The notes below the pieces were generated by a model. It was given only the letters and a program-made list of their open reading frames with translations, made no database searches and was not told the origin of the DNA. Position numbers and translations under genes: made by a program. DNA of 49,156 nucleotides, from NCBI GenBank assembly GCA_025455685.1, contig JALOMB010000012.1:1-49156 (forward strand), given 5' to 3'. Shown here piece by piece: positions 8,735-18,155 of this stretch (its first letter is position 1; the number at the start of each line of letters is the position of its first letter). This stretch comes from Chitinophagales bacterium (GTDB lineage Bacteria; Bacteroidota; Bacteroidia; Chitinophagales; JADJOU01).

Positions 8735-11548
8735 TTAACTTTTTAATAGAAGAGATTCATCTAGGAATTTTCCTGTGATGCTTTTTTTGTTTTTGGCAAT
8801 ATCCCAAGGTGTGCCTGTTGCGACTACTTGTCCGCCTTGGTCACCACCTTCAGGACCCATGTCGATGATATAGTCTGCTTTTAAGATTACTTCTATATTA
8901 TGTTCGATGACGAGCACACTATTGCCTTTTTCTACTAAGCGGTCTAAAACATCAAACAGAATTTCAATGTCTTGAAAATGCAGACCTGTAGTAGGTTCGT
9001 CTAAAATGTATAAGGTGTTTCCAGTGTCTTTTTTGCAGAGTTCGCTTGCAAGTTTGACACGTTGTGCTTCGCCTCCAGATAGCGTAGTGGATGATTGGCC
9101 AAGCTTGATATAGCCTAAACCTACATCATTTAGCGCTTTAATTTTAGAGAATATCGAGGGAATTGATTCGAAGAAATTCATGGCTTCTTCGACAGAGAGA
9201 TTGAGTACATCTGAAATTGAATGAAACTTGTATCGTATATCTAAGGTTTCTTTATTATATCGTTTAGTTTGACAGACGTCACAAGGTACGAGGATATTAG
9301 GAAGGAAGCCCATTTCTACACTCACCATACCGCCTCCCATACATTTTTCACATCGACCTCCTGAGACATTAAAGCTAAATCGTCCAGGCTTAAATCCTCT
9401 GATTTTAGATTCTACAGTATCAGCATATAGCGCTCTAATTGCGTCGAATACTTTGATATAAGTTGCAGGATTTGAGCGAGGGGTTCGACCAATTGGAGAT
9501 TGATCTACATTGATTACTTTGTCAATTTTTTCTATGCCTTTTATCTGATCAAAAGGCAGCGGGAATGTATGGGCATGATAGAGTGATTTAGCCAAATAAG
9601 GGTAGAGGGTGTGATTTATCAATGAGGATTTTCCTGAGCCAGAGACACCTGTGATAAGGCATAAAACACCTTTTGGTATTTTAATATCAATGTTTTTTAA
9701 ATTGTTTCCTTTAGCGCCTGTCAAGGTAATGAATCCATTTGGCTTGCGGTAATGTTCAGGTAATTTTATTTTAACTCTACCGCTTAAATAATTAGCAGTC
9801 GAAGATTTAATTTTGACAAACTCTTTTGGAGCGCCTTGGGCTACTATTTGTCCTCCAAAGCTACCTGCTCCGGGACCAATATCTATAATGTAGTCAGCAG
9901 ACTCCATGATTTCTTTGTCATGCTCTACTACGATTACGGTATTGCCTATGTCTCTGAGGTTTTTCAGTGATTCAATTAATTTTTGATTGTCTCTTTGATG
10001 TAAGCCAATTGATGGTTCATCTAAAATATAGGTAACCCCTTCTAGCTTTGAACCTACTTGTGTAGCGAGTCTAATCCGCTGTGCTTCCCCGCCAGAGAGG
10101 GTTCTGGTCTGTCGATCTAGCGTAAGATACCCTAGTCCCACATCATGCGTAAAAGTGAGTCTATTAGTTATTTCTTCGATAATGTCTTTAGCGATTTTTT
10201 TCTGAGCATCAGATAGTAGATTATTTAGATTTTTAGCCCAATCCAAAGCATTAGCGATATTCATTTGGGTAACTTGCGCTATATTTTTATCGTCTATTTT
10301 AAAATATAATGATTCTTTCTTAAGCCTAGTGCCTTGACAGGTATCACAAGTAGTTGCACTGAGGTAAGTCTCAGCCCATTTCTTGATGCTGGGGGATTGA
10401 GAATTTTTATAATTCTTATATACTAAATTAGCGATATTAGGCATATCTAAATCATTCGGATCGAATTGGCCAGATTCATTGCCAAAAATTATCTGGTTTC
10501 GTTGAGAAAGACTAAGATTCCCAATTGGCGCATTCATATCAATCTTCAGCTTTTTGCATAGTTGTGTTAGGATTTTCCATATACCGGCATCGTTTTGAGC
10601 ACCAAGTGGATCAATTCCTGAATCATTAATGGAAAAATCAAGCTTGAGCATTTTATCTATATCGGGCAAAAGAAACACACCCATTCCTTGACAATTAGGA
10701 CAAGCGCCCGATGGGGAGTTAAATGAAAAAGTATTAGAAGAGGGTTCTGGATAGGAAATTCCATGTTCAATATCCATGAGATTTTTAGAAAAATAAGTAA
10801 ATTCGTTATCTTTATTAAATATTCTCAGTGTAGATTTGTTTTGAGCGAAGGTTTTTTTAATGAGTTCCAAAAGCCTTGGTTCTTTATCTTGGTTTAGCGT
10901 AAATTTATCCAAAACTACATCGATATGATGTATTTTATATCGATCTACTTGCATTTTAGGGACCAATCTCTCAAAGTGACCATCTATCCATACTTCAGTA
11001 TATCCTTTTTTTAGCAATTGCTCAAATAGCTCTCTGTAATGGCCTTTTCTCGCTACTATAAGTGGAAGGGTAATGGTAATTTTTTGATGTATAAATTTTT
11101 CTATAATTTTTTGTGCAATTTGTGATTCATTGAATTTTTCCATAGGTTTTCCTGATAAATAGGAGTATGGCGTAGCTACTTTAGCAAAGAGCAAACGAAG
11201 AAAATCATATACTTCTGTAATCGTACCTACAGTAGAACGTGGATTTTTATTGACTGTTTTCTGTTCTATACTTATGACAGGGCTTAGTCCTGTGATTTGA
11301 TCGACGTCAGGGCGTTCGATACCTCCGATAAACTGCCGCGCATAAGTCGAGAAACTTTCTAAATATCTACGTTGCCCTTCACGATATATGGTTTCAAAGG
11401 CAAGAGAACTTTTGCCACTCCCACTGATACCTGTGATGACAGTGAGTTTGTTTTTGGGGATTTTGACGACAATGTCTTTTAAATTATGCTCTCTAGCTCC
11501 TGTTATTTCTATATAATCAAAAGGACTATGACTCAGAGAATTTTTCAT
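8735..11548 (-). CDS. uvrA: Excinuclease ABC subunit A
   Basis: The 937-residue DNA damage sensor of nucleotide excision repair. It has two ABC ATPase modules: Walker A GISGSGKSSLAFET near residue 37 and GVSGSGKSSLINHT near 636, each with an LSGGEAQR signature. The two zinc modules are visible as CPNCQGMG with CDTCQGTR, and CEKCMGGG with CDVCQTKR. The UvrB-binding segment SRSTVGTITEVYD-type (PRSTVGTITEVYDFLR) is present. It follows rho by 25 bases on the same strand and may be co-transcribed with it. Length and motifs are normal, so the gene is intact. Confidence 0.98.
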   Translation of the reverse strand: MKNSLSHSPFDYIEITGAREHNLKDIVVKIPKNKLTVITGISGSGKSSLAFETIYREGQRRYLESFSTYARQFIGGIERPDVDQITGLSPVISIEQKTVNKNPRSTVGTITEVYDFLRLLFAKVATPYSYLSGKPMEKFNESQIAQKIIEKFIHQKITITLPLIVARKGHYRELFEQLLKKGYTEVWIDGHFERLVPKMQVDRYKIHHIDVVLDKFTLNQDKEPRLLELIKKTFAQNKSTLRIFNKDNEFTYFSKNLMDIEHGISYPEPSSNTFSFNSPSGACPNCQGMGVFLLPDIDKMLKLDFSINDSGIDPLGAQNDAGIWKILTQLCKKLKIDMNAPIGNLSLSQRNQIIFGNESGQFDPNDLDMPNIANLVYKNYKNSQSPSIKKWAETYLSATTCDTCQGTRLKKESLYFKIDDKNIAQVTQMNIANALDWAKNLNNLLSDAQKKIAKDIIEEITNRLTFTHDVGLGYLTLDRQTRTLSGGEAQRIRLATQVGSKLEGVTYILDEPSIGLHQRDNQKLIESLKNLRDIGNTVIVVEHDKEIMESADYIIDIGPGAGSFGGQIVAQGAPKEFVKIKSSTANYLSGRVKIKLPEHYRKPNGFITLTGAKGNNLKNIDIKIPKGVLCLITGVSGSGKSSLINHTLYPYLAKSLYHAHTFPLPFDQIKGIEKIDKVINVDQSPIGRTPRSNPATYIKVFDAIRALYADTVESKIRGFKPGRFSFNVSGGRCEKCMGGGMVSVEMGFLPNILVPCDVCQTKRYNKETLDIRYKFHSISDVLNLSVEEAMNFFESIPSIFSKIKALNDVGLGYIKLGQSSTTLSGGEAQRVKLASELCKKDTGNTLYILDEPTTGLHFQDIEILFDVLDRLVEKGNSVLVIEHNIEVILKADYIIDMGPEGGDQGGQVVATGTPWDIAKNKKSITGKFLDESLLLKS

Positions 11549-11573
11549 GTATAATTCTGGGAAGTTCTATTTG

Positions 11574-13361
11574 TTAACCGTTCATAGATTTGAGAAACTC
11601 TTCGTTGTCCTTGGTGTTTTTTATGTTGTTGAGTATGAATTTCATGGATTCATCAGAAGTCATATCATTCATGTGGGCTCTAAGTATATTGACGCGCTGA
11701 AGGGTATCTCGGTGTATGAGCAAATCGTCTTTTCGGGTAGAAGATTGGACTAAATCAATAGCAGGATAAACCCTTTTATTAGATAGCTTTCTATCTAATT
11801 GAAGCTCCATATTTCCAGTTCCTTTAAATTCTTCGAAAATTACTTCATCCATTCTAGAGCCCGTATCGACTAGGGCTGTAGCTATAACTGTGAGGGAGCC
11901 GCCATTTTCAATATTTCTCGCTGCTCCGAAGAATTGCTTTGGTTTTTGCATTGCGTTTGCTTCAACACCGCCCGAAAGCACTTTTCCGGATGAAGGTGCT
12001 ACGGTATTATAGGCTCGAGCAAGTCTCGTAAGAGAATCCATAAGAATTACTACATCCATGCCTGATTCAACGAGTCTTTTAGATTTTTGCAACACCAAAT
12101 TAGATACTTTGACATGTCTATCTGCTGGCTCATCGAAGGTAGAAGCAATAACTTCTGCCTTTACCGAGCGCTGCATATCCGTAACTTCTTCGGGACGCTC
12201 ATCTATGAGTAATACAATGAGATAAACTTCAGGGTGATTTGTAGCAATAGAATTGGCTAAATCTTTTAGAATAGTGGTTTTACCAACTTTTGGTTGAGCG
12301 ACTATCATACCACGCTGACCCTTACCTATAGGACAAAACAAATCCATAATACGCCCGGTGTAGTTTTGAGTCGTACTTAGATTGAATTTTTCATTTGGGA
12401 AGAGTGGCGTCAAATAATCAAAGGGAATTCTATCCTTGACTAAATCTGGATCTAATCCGTTGATTTTTATAACTTTGTGAAGTGCAAAATATCGTTCGCC
12501 TTCTTTTGGTGGACGAATAGTACAAAGAACCGTATCACCAGTCTTTAAACCAAAGGTTTTAATTATAGCTTGACCGACAAAGACATCATCAGGCGATGGA
12601 AGATAGTTATAATCAGAAGACCTTAAAAACCCATAGTTATCTGAGGTCATTTCCAAAATTCCCTCCGCCGTAACTTTACCTTCTAAATGCTCCAATACTT
12701 TTGCTTTAATTTCATGGAGCATTCTTTGTTGCTCTTGCAACTGAAGCTGAGCTTGTCTTTGAGCTTCCTTATTGATTTGATCCTGAGAAATGGCCAAGGG
12801 ACTTGTATTCGATTCTAGGGTGTTGGTTTCTTCAGGCTTAACTAGATGATTATTTGATTGATTTTCTAATAAATCATCTGTTTTCTCTTGAGTTTTTTTG
12901 TCCTTATGGGTAAATTTGTTTTTTTGTTTGATCTTATTTCTTGCATCAATGTTTACTGCATTTGTTTGATAATCATGAATCAAAGTCTGCGTTTCATTTT
13001 CTATTGTTTTATCAATTGTAATAACATTTGATGTGGTTTCTTGCTTATTTTCTATGAGGTCGAGCAAAGTAGCTTCTTCTACTTTTGCTTTAGGTTTACG
13101 TCCTCTTTTTTTAGGGATATTATTATTGATTTCCTCTGTATTTATAGGTTCCTCAACGCTATCATTTTTTGTGTCGATAGTTTTTTCTTTGAAACGCTCT
13201 TTTAACTCATTAGGAATTAGATTAAGCGGTTTCTTGGGTGTCAAGGCTTTTGGATTTTCATTTGATAGTCCATCAGAGTTCTTAAGAATAGTTTTGTTAT
13301 TGGAAGTTTTGGCAATGCGCTTTCTTTTGCCTGATGAATCATTTAAATCAGAGAATGACAT
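11574..13361 (-). CDS. rho: Transcription termination factor Rho
   Basis: A 595-residue hexameric RNA helicase that ends transcription. The ATPase core has Walker [11 protein letters not shown] near residue 360, the Walker B segment [10 protein letters not shown], and the conserved secondary RNA-binding (Q/R loop) region. The primary RNA-binding domain starts near residue 235 ([16 protein letters not shown]). The first about 210 residues are a charged, low-complexity extension rich in K, N, E and T and containing [10 protein letters not shown], an AT-hook-like motif; long N-terminal insertions are known in Bacteroidota Rho. The ATG is preceded by a roughly 100-base leader with a hairpin near the predicted 5' end. 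Confidence 0.97.
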   Translation of the reverse strand: MSFSDLNDSSGKRKRIAKTSNNKTILKNSDGLSNENPKALTPKKPLNLIPNELKERFKEKTIDTKNDSVEEPINTEEINNNIPKKRGRKPKAKVEEATLLDLIENKQETTSNVITIDKTIENETQTLIHDYQTNAVNIDARNKIKQKNKFTHKDKKTQEKTDDLLENQSNNHLVKPEETNTLESNTSPLAISQDQINKEAQRQAQLQLQEQQRMLHEIKAKVLEHLEGKVTAEGILEMTSDNYGFLRSSDYNYLPSPDDVFVGQAIIKTFGLKTGDTVLCTIRPPKEGERYFALHKVIKINGLDPDLVKDRIPFDYLTPLFPNEKFNLSTTQNYTGRIMDLFCPIGKGQRGMIVAQPKVGKTTILKDLANSIATNHPEVYLIVLLIDERPEEVTDMQRSVKAEVIASTFDEPADRHVKVSNLVLQKSKRLVESGMDVVILMDSLTRLARAYNTVAPSSGKVLSGGVEANAMQKPKQFFGAARNIENGGSLTVIATALVDTGSRMDEVIFEEFKGTGNMELQLDRKLSNKRVYPAIDLVQSSTRKDDLLIHRDTLQRVNILRAHMNDMTSDESMKFILNNIKNTKDNEEFLKSMNG

Positions 13362-13441
13362 AAGAAGTATTGAATTTAATTAAAAAAGTAATATATTTAA
13401 TATTTGCAGAAAATCAAGAAATAATATGGAACAAGAAAATT

Positions 13442-13479
13442 AAACAGCAAGCTGTTTTTTAGAATTGAGTGCAAATATA
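13442..13479 (-). promoter_or_regulatory. rho promoter element and 5' leader hairpin
   Basis: On the minus strand TATATTTG (13479-13472) matches TAnnTTTG. Immediately downstream, AAACAGC/GCTGTTT with a two-base centre (13457-13442) is a perfect inverted repeat that would fold near the 5' end of the mRNA. About 80 further bases separate it from the rho ATG at 13361. A long leader is unusual among the short-leader genes here. Rho autoregulation through its leader is known in Escherichia coli; its occurrence here is only inferred. Confidence 0.4.
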
Positions 13480-13524
13480 TATAAAAAAAAACATTTGAAC
13501 TTTAAAAATTTATTTTCAAACTTA

Positions 13525-14868
13525 TTATAAATTTAATTCAATAATTTGATTCGCTTTGATTTCAAATGATTTTTCAAAAGTAGATTTTTGTGAAAAGCTT
13601 TTTTTGCTTCGATATATGACTTTGTATTTTCCTTGAGGTAAATAAAAAAGCTCTTGATTTCGATCTGTCAAGGAAACTAATCTTTCTAAATTTCCTTGAT
13701 CTCTATAGATGTCCGCATAGACTTTATAATCTTTGTATAATCTTATAGCGCCTATATCTTTTATGTTTAACGTAAGGCTTTGTCCTTTTTGGATCTGAAA
13801 ATCTATAAAAGGCAGTCCAGGTATATCAGTTATCATGCGATAGCCTCCATCGAGCAAAAATACAGAGTCTCTTTTGTCACTAAAAAATATAGGTTGATCT
13901 TCATACAAAATTTGATAGTTTATTTTTTGATCTAAAAAAGTCGGCAGCTCAATATAGACCCTATTTATAGGCAAATACATAGATAATTGATGAAACTTTC
14001 CTCCTTGTAAGTCAAACTCTTTTGTGGTTTCATAAGGTAGCGTAGCTACAGATACCTTGATCTTAGGCACGTGCTTCATCGTAAATGTATCGGGTAAATT
14101 AGAGGCTTTATGAATATGATGAATTGATTGCATTAAAATGGAGTCATTGGGTTCAGATATACTAAAGGCGATATCGGTAAAACTATTAACTGTTAATGGA
14201 TTTTTTAAATTTAAGGATAATCGATTCATATTGAGCATAGATTTGAACTTAGATTTTAGTTCTGCTTCCAAATCTAACTCAGAGCGAATATTGACTACCT
14301 CACCGATACAGTCTATTTTTTTGAGTTCAAATTCACTCAATCCTAATCCGAAAACTAACGGCTTAACATCTATTCGGTAATCAATGAGCTTCTCTACAAT
14401 AGCACAAGGATTTACTGCAGGACAGCTTTCTACTCCGTCTGTAATAAGAACTAATATATTTTGCTCAGAAAAACAACCTAGATCATTAGATGCCTGCTCC
14501 AAAGCATAAGTCAAAGGTGTTTGACCTTGACATTTAATAGTTTGAAGTTTCTTTTCTATCATGACTGCAGAATTATATTCTATAGGCACTTCGAGATAAG
14601 AATCTTCACAATCATTTGCAGAAACAGGACTTCTCGAGCCATATACCCTGAGCCCAACTTTAGCTTTATATTGAAGTTGTATTTCTCTACTAAGTTTAGC
14701 GACAATTCTACGAGTGGCTTCCCACATCGTCTTATTCTTCCAAGTTTGATTCATAGAATGAGATGCATCTAACACAAAGAGAACGCGATAGTCATTTTCT
14801 TCACAGAGCTGTGCCTGACCGGAAAAAAGCAAAAGTTGTAACCCTAGAAATACAAATCGCTTCTTCAT
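13525..14868 (-). CDS. Secreted vWA-domain protein, second of tandem pair
   Basis: A 447-residue protein with a signal peptide (cleavage after about residue 19, GQAQ) and a von Willebrand factor A domain at about 27-210. The MIDAS metal site DxSxS is DASHS near residue 33, and LITDGVESCP supplies the later Asp. vWA domains bind protein partners through a divalent metal. The rest (210-447) is predicted beta-rich and unrecognised. Its ATG overlaps the stop codon of the upstream paralogue by 4 bases (ATGA), so the two are translated together. Paired cysteines around the vWA domain (SCPAVNPC) suit an extracytoplasmic location. Partner and role unknown. Confidence 0.85.
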   Translation of the reverse strand: MKKRFVFLGLQLLLFSGQAQLCEENDYRVLFVLDASHSMNQTWKNKTMWEATRRIVAKLSREIQLQYKAKVGLRVYGSRSPVSANDCEDSYLEVPIEYNSAVMIEKKLQTIKCQGQTPLTYALEQASNDLGCFSEQNILVLITDGVESCPAVNPCAIVEKLIDYRIDVKPLVFGLGLSEFELKKIDCIGEVVNIRSELDLEAELKSKFKSMLNMNRLSLNLKNPLTVNSFTDIAFSISEPNDSILMQSIHHIHKASNLPDTFTMKHVPKIKVSVATLPYETTKEFDLQGGKFHQLSMYLPINRVYIELPTFLDQKINYQILYEDQPIFFSDKRDSVFLLDGGYRMITDIPGLPFIDFQIQKGQSLTLNIKDIGAIRLYKDYKVYADIYRDQGNLERLVSLTDRNQELFYLPQGKYKVIYRSKKSFSQKSTFEKSFEIKANQIIELNL

Positions 14869-16172
14869 AATTCGAAACTTAAAATTTCTAATGCATTACA
14901 ACTAAACTTTTTTATTTTAGTATATTTGCTATGGTCTTTCTTAAGCTTGTACCAAATATTTGAATTTCCTGAAGGTGTCATGAACATATGAATGCCTTTA
15001 TCAATGGTTTTTTGAAGGATAAGGTCTTTTTCGTGAAAAATGGAGAGAATAGATTCACTCGGAATTTTTAGTTTTAAGAAACATGGTTCTTTTTCTTTTA
15101 TCAAAGATAAGTCTCTATGTGACTTTAGGATTTTTGGATCTTGATAATAATCCAAGATTTGGTGGGTCAAAATAGATTCTGAACTTTGGATAAGCGTCAA
15201 ATATTGGAATGAAGGCGCTTGAAGCTTTTTCATATTTTTATCATAGTACCAGGCTTTTTTATGTAAGTCGAAGCTATCCTTGAGTATTAAGGTATATGAA
15301 AAATCCTGATGGGTGTCTCTAATGTATTTTATATTTGGAATATCTATAGCAGGATAGACGTGAATTTTTAATCCATAATCCAATTGAGAATTGATCCATA
15401 ACGTATCTAAGTGATTTTTGGAAGCAGAGATATAGGTGTTAATATCTTCACCTGTATGAGTATTATAGAGGGTAAATGGGATGTTTGGAATAATTTGTTT
15501 TGCAGAATCATAAAATTGAATAGTCATGGAGGTTTTTTTGGTCGCTTGACTCACAATTTTAGTGAGTTTAGTTTTGAAGTCTTTTTCATCGTTTGCATTG
15601 ATGAAGGTGCCTATACAAGTTAAGTATTTCGCAGTAATAGAATCGACAGAAAATCCAAGAATATATGGGGAAACTATGATTTTTTTCTTAGTTAGCGCCT
15701 CTGATACAGCACAGGGATCCCCTTGGCAGGTTTCTCGACCGTCTGTGACTAAAATTAAAATATTCTGTTGGTTTTTTTTAGAGTTGAAGTCTTGCTCTGA
15801 TGAGGTCAAAGCATAAGCAATAGGTGTTTGACCTAGCGGTTTAATCTTGGACAATGAGTCCAAAACTTCATTTGTAGTGAAACTATTATTGAAGTCCAAT
15901 ATTAACTTTGAATCATCACATCGATTCTGATTCTTGTGATATTGATGTCCGAGTAAACGCACTGCGTATAAGGTATTGGTATTTTTTTCTAAAACAGAGT
16001 CAATTAAATGATTGATCGTCTGTATGGCAATGTCGAATTTAGACTGAGCACCTATTTTTTCTTTCATAGATCCAGAACAATCTAGAACAAATAAAATTTT
16101 CTTAGTGAAGTCTTGTTGCGCGTGCCCTAAAACCCAAAAACCAAGAAGCCAAAATGTTACTAATATTTTCAA
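14865..16172 (-). CDS. Secreted vWA-domain protein, first of tandem pair (TTG start)
   Basis: A 435-residue paralogue of the next gene, with a signal peptide (MKILVTFWLLGFWVLGHAQ) and a vWA domain whose MIDAS is DCSGS near residue 31, followed by LVTDGRETCQGDPC. I place the start at the TTG at 16172: it yields a textbook signal peptide and its TTG overlaps the TGA of the transketolase gene as TTGA. An open frame continues 45 codons further upstream, but it lies inside the transketolase gene and reads as unlikely sequence before the signal peptide. The C-terminal about 230 residues are unrecognised. The gene is probably translationally coupled to the transketolase subunit, though no functional link is known. 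Confidence 0.82.
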   Translation of the reverse strand: MKILVTFWLLGFWVLGHAQQDFTKKILFVLDCSGSMKEKIGAQSKFDIAIQTINHLIDSVLEKNTNTLYAVRLLGHQYHKNQNRCDDSKLILDFNNSFTTNEVLDSLSKIKPLGQTPIAYALTSSEQDFNSKKNQQNILILVTDGRETCQGDPCAVSEALTKKKIIVSPYILGFSVDSITAKYLTCIGTFINANDEKDFKTKLTKIVSQATKKTSMTIQFYDSAKQIIPNIPFTLYNTHTGEDINTYISASKNHLDTLWINSQLDYGLKIHVYPAIDIPNIKYIRDTHQDFSYTLILKDSFDLHKKAWYYDKNMKKLQAPSFQYLTLIQSSESILTHQILDYYQDPKILKSHRDLSLIKEKEPCFLKLKIPSESILSIFHEKDLILQKTIDKGIHMFMTPSGNSNIWYKLKKDHSKYTKIKKFSCNALEILSFEL

Positions 16173-17014
16173 TAATCTAATAAATCTGAAGGTAACTGAT
16201 TCATTGCTGATTCGAACTGAGCTTGGTTTGGAGCATTTCCATGCCATTTGTGACTGTTTTCCATATAGTCCACGCCTTTGCCCATTACGGTGTGTAGTAA
16301 TACACAAACAGGTTGATTTTGCTTAGCTTTGATAGATTTTAAACGTGCAGTGACTAAGTCATAATCATTGGCATCAGTTATGATTTCTACTTCCCATCCG
16401 AAACTTTTCCATTTTTCAGCCAAATCTCTATTATTCATTACATCTTGTGTCCTGCCATCGATTTGAATACCATTGACATCGATCATCGCTATGAGATTAT
16501 CGAGTTTATGATGTGCCGCAAAACTCGCTGCTTCCCATATTTGCCCTTCTTGTTGTTCCCCATCACCCATCAGGACGAAAACTTTATTTTTTTCATGGGC
16601 CAATCTTTTGGCTAAGGCTGCACCAGCAGCGACAGAAAGCCCTTGACCTAAAGAGCCTGAAGCAACCCGAACCCCTGGTAAATGCTCATAAGGCGTAGGA
16701 TGACCCTGTAGTCTTGAATTGATTTGTCTAAAAGTAGCTAACTCCCGCACCTCAAAATATCCAATACGAGCTAATACACTATACCAAACAGGTGAAATGT
16801 GACCATTTGATAGGAAAAACATATCCTCATTTTGCCCATTCATTCGAAATTCTGAATGTAAATCCATGACGTCTAAATACAAACTCACTAATGTTTCAAC
16901 ACAACCAAGTGAACCGCCAGGATGACCAGATTTAGCTTCATAAACCATACGTACGATATCCCTTCTTACTTGCTGCGCAAGAGTTTTAGGAGAAATTTCA
17001 ATGTTTTTTGTCAT
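16169..17014 (-). CDS. tktN: Transketolase, N-terminal subunit
   Basis: The 281-residue product is the thiamine-diphosphate-binding half of transketolase (pentose phosphate and related sugar shuffling). It contains SGHPGGSLG near residue 30, GHISPVWYSVLAR, the GSLGQGLSVAAGAALAKR segment, and the ThDP motif GDGEQQEG...N beginning near residue 150. A full transketolase is about 650 residues; split enzymes have a second subunit with the pyrimidine-binding and C-terminal domains. That second gene is not adjacent: the next genes downstream are two vWA proteins. The stop codon (TGA) overlaps the TTG start of the following vWA gene. No deletion is apparent, so this is a natural subunit gene rather than a fragment. 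Confidence 0.93.
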   Translation of the reverse strand: MTKNIEISPKTLAQQVRRDIVRMVYEAKSGHPGGSLGCVETLVSLYLDVMDLHSEFRMNGQNEDMFFLSNGHISPVWYSVLARIGYFEVRELATFRQINSRLQGHPTPYEHLPGVRVASGSLGQGLSVAAGAALAKRLAHEKNKVFVLMGDGEQQEGQIWEAASFAAHHKLDNLIAMIDVNGIQIDGRTQDVMNNRDLAEKWKSFGWEVEIITDANDYDLVTARLKSIKAKQNQPVCVLLHTVMGKGVDYMENSHKWHGNAPNQAQFESAMNQLPSDLLDY

Positions 17015-17097
17015 TTCTTTAAACTTTTAAACTTTTTATTTGTTCTAAAAGATACAAAGATGTGAAAACTTTTTTTATTTTATTAAAAAAAATACAC

Positions 17098-17105
17098 TAT
17101 TTTTG
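17098..17105 (+). promoter_or_regulatory. Putative -7 promoter element (TATTTTTG)
   Basis: TATTTTTG fits TAnnTTTG and lies 17 bases before the ATG at 17123, in the divergent gap between tktN and the small secreted protein. The surrounding DNA is nearly all A/T. Confidence 0.4.
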
Positions 17106-17122
17106 TTCAAATTTATATTCTT

Positions 17123-17443
17123 ATGAAAGCGGTCAATAATTTTTTTTCGGTAGTTTTTTTTGTTTTTATATTAAATACGTCACTTATCGCTAACGATGAA
17201 GGCAAACATATTCCCAAAAAAGAATCAGCTATTCAATTTCCGCTAAAAATAACTGATTTAAATGTTTACTCTGTGTCATTGATTAGAATGTTTAGTCAGG
17301 CTAATGAGATCAAAACAAATAGATTTATCGATTTAAAACTCAAAAATCATAGCTTAAGGTTCAAGAATATTTCCGAAGACCAAAGCATTTGGATCGTTAA
17401 AAATAAAGAATACCAAAAAATCAAGCCGCTTGGACAGTTCTGA
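17123..17443 (+). CDS. Small secreted protein of unknown function
   Basis: A 106-residue ORF begins with a signal peptide (MKAVNNFFSVVFFVFILNTS, probable cleavage near IAN). The mature part of about 80 residues is basic and has no cysteines or motif I recognise. It has its own promoter-like element and ends 9 bases before recO, so it probably leads the recO operon. Codon use and A/T content match the neighbours. Confidence 0.65.
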   Translation: MKAVNNFFSVVFFVFILNTSLIANDEGKHIPKKESAIQFPLKITDLNVYSVSLIRMFSQANEIKTNRFIDLKLKNHSLRFKNISEDQSIWIVKNKEYQKIKPLGQF

Positions 17444-17452
17444 TAAAGCATC

Positions 17453-18115
17453 ATGTATTGCAAGGACATTGGCTTAGTCATTCAAAATACAAAGTTTTCT
17501 GATACTTCTTTAATCATCAAAGTTTTTACCAGAACCTATGGTTTGTTGAGCTTTATGGTTAAGTCTGCTCGAAGTCAAAAATCAAAAAATGCTTCAGTGC
17601 TCCTCAAGCCTATGAATATACTCTCTATAAGTTTTATTTATAGAGAATCGAGAAATCTCCAAACCATCAGCGAGTTTAATGGAGATTGGTCTATATATCA
17701 TATAGCAGACTTTGAAATGATTATGCAATTGGTCTGGATCAATGAACTATTGCAACAAATCTTTAAGGAAGCTTATTATCAGGATTCACAGCTATTTGAT
17801 TTTATAGAATCTGAACTAAAAATGTCACAATCAAAAAAGGACAAATATTTTTATATTAGTTTTACATTAAGGTTATTGCAGCATTTTGGACTCTTGTCTC
17901 CTTCAGCGGCACAAGTCACTTCTGAGCTCATGCTCACGCCACGCTACCTTTCCATTCTAGAATCTTTGCTTGAGCCAAACAGCGAAATTTACCAAATAGA
18001 ACCTGAAGATAAAAAAACTATTGTTGAAGCGCTTAAAAAAGTCTTGGCTCAACAATTAAACATCTCTCCTAAAATGTGGTCGGAATCTATATTTAATCAA
18101 ATAATTTTGACTTGA
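17453..18115 (+). CDS. recO: DNA repair protein RecO
   Basis: A 220-residue protein that helps load RecA on SSB-covered DNA in the RecFOR pathway. The N-terminal OB-fold (about 1-80) has CKDIGLVIQNTKFSDTSLI and VFTRTYGLLSFMVKSARSQK, both typical of RecO; a helical C-terminal domain follows. The zinc cysteines found in some RecO proteins are not present. It starts 9 bases after the small secreted protein gene. Confidence 0.93.
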   Translation: MYCKDIGLVIQNTKFSDTSLIIKVFTRTYGLLSFMVKSARSQKSKNASVLLKPMNILSISFIYRESRNLQTISEFNGDWSIYHIADFEMIMQLVWINELLQQIFKEAYYQDSQLFDFIESELKMSQSKKDKYFYISFTLRLLQHFGLLSPSAAQVTSELMLTPRYLSILESLLEPNSEIYQIEPEDKKTIVEALKKVLAQQLNISPKMWSESIFNQIILT

Positions 18116-18138
18116 AAAAAAAATATTGGTTATTTTTG
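18106..18138 (+). promoter_or_regulatory. Promoter with -33 TTTG and -7 TATTTTTG
   Basis: TTTG at 18106-18109, a 21-base spacer and TATTTTTG at 18131-18138 fit the Bacteroidota primary promoter TTTG-N19/21-TAnnTTTG. The expected transcription start is near 18143, giving a leader of about a dozen bases before the ATG at 18156. It overlaps the end of recO and should drive the Omp28-TPR-protease genes. This is the best promoter match I found in the window. Confidence 0.65.
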
Positions 18139-18155
18139 AATAAAATTTAGGGCAT

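Noticed and set aside
16173-16307. 45-codon N-terminal extension of the first vWA protein
   Set aside because: It lies inside the transketolase gene, is followed by a typical signal peptide, and the TTG at 16172 gives a normal secreted protein.
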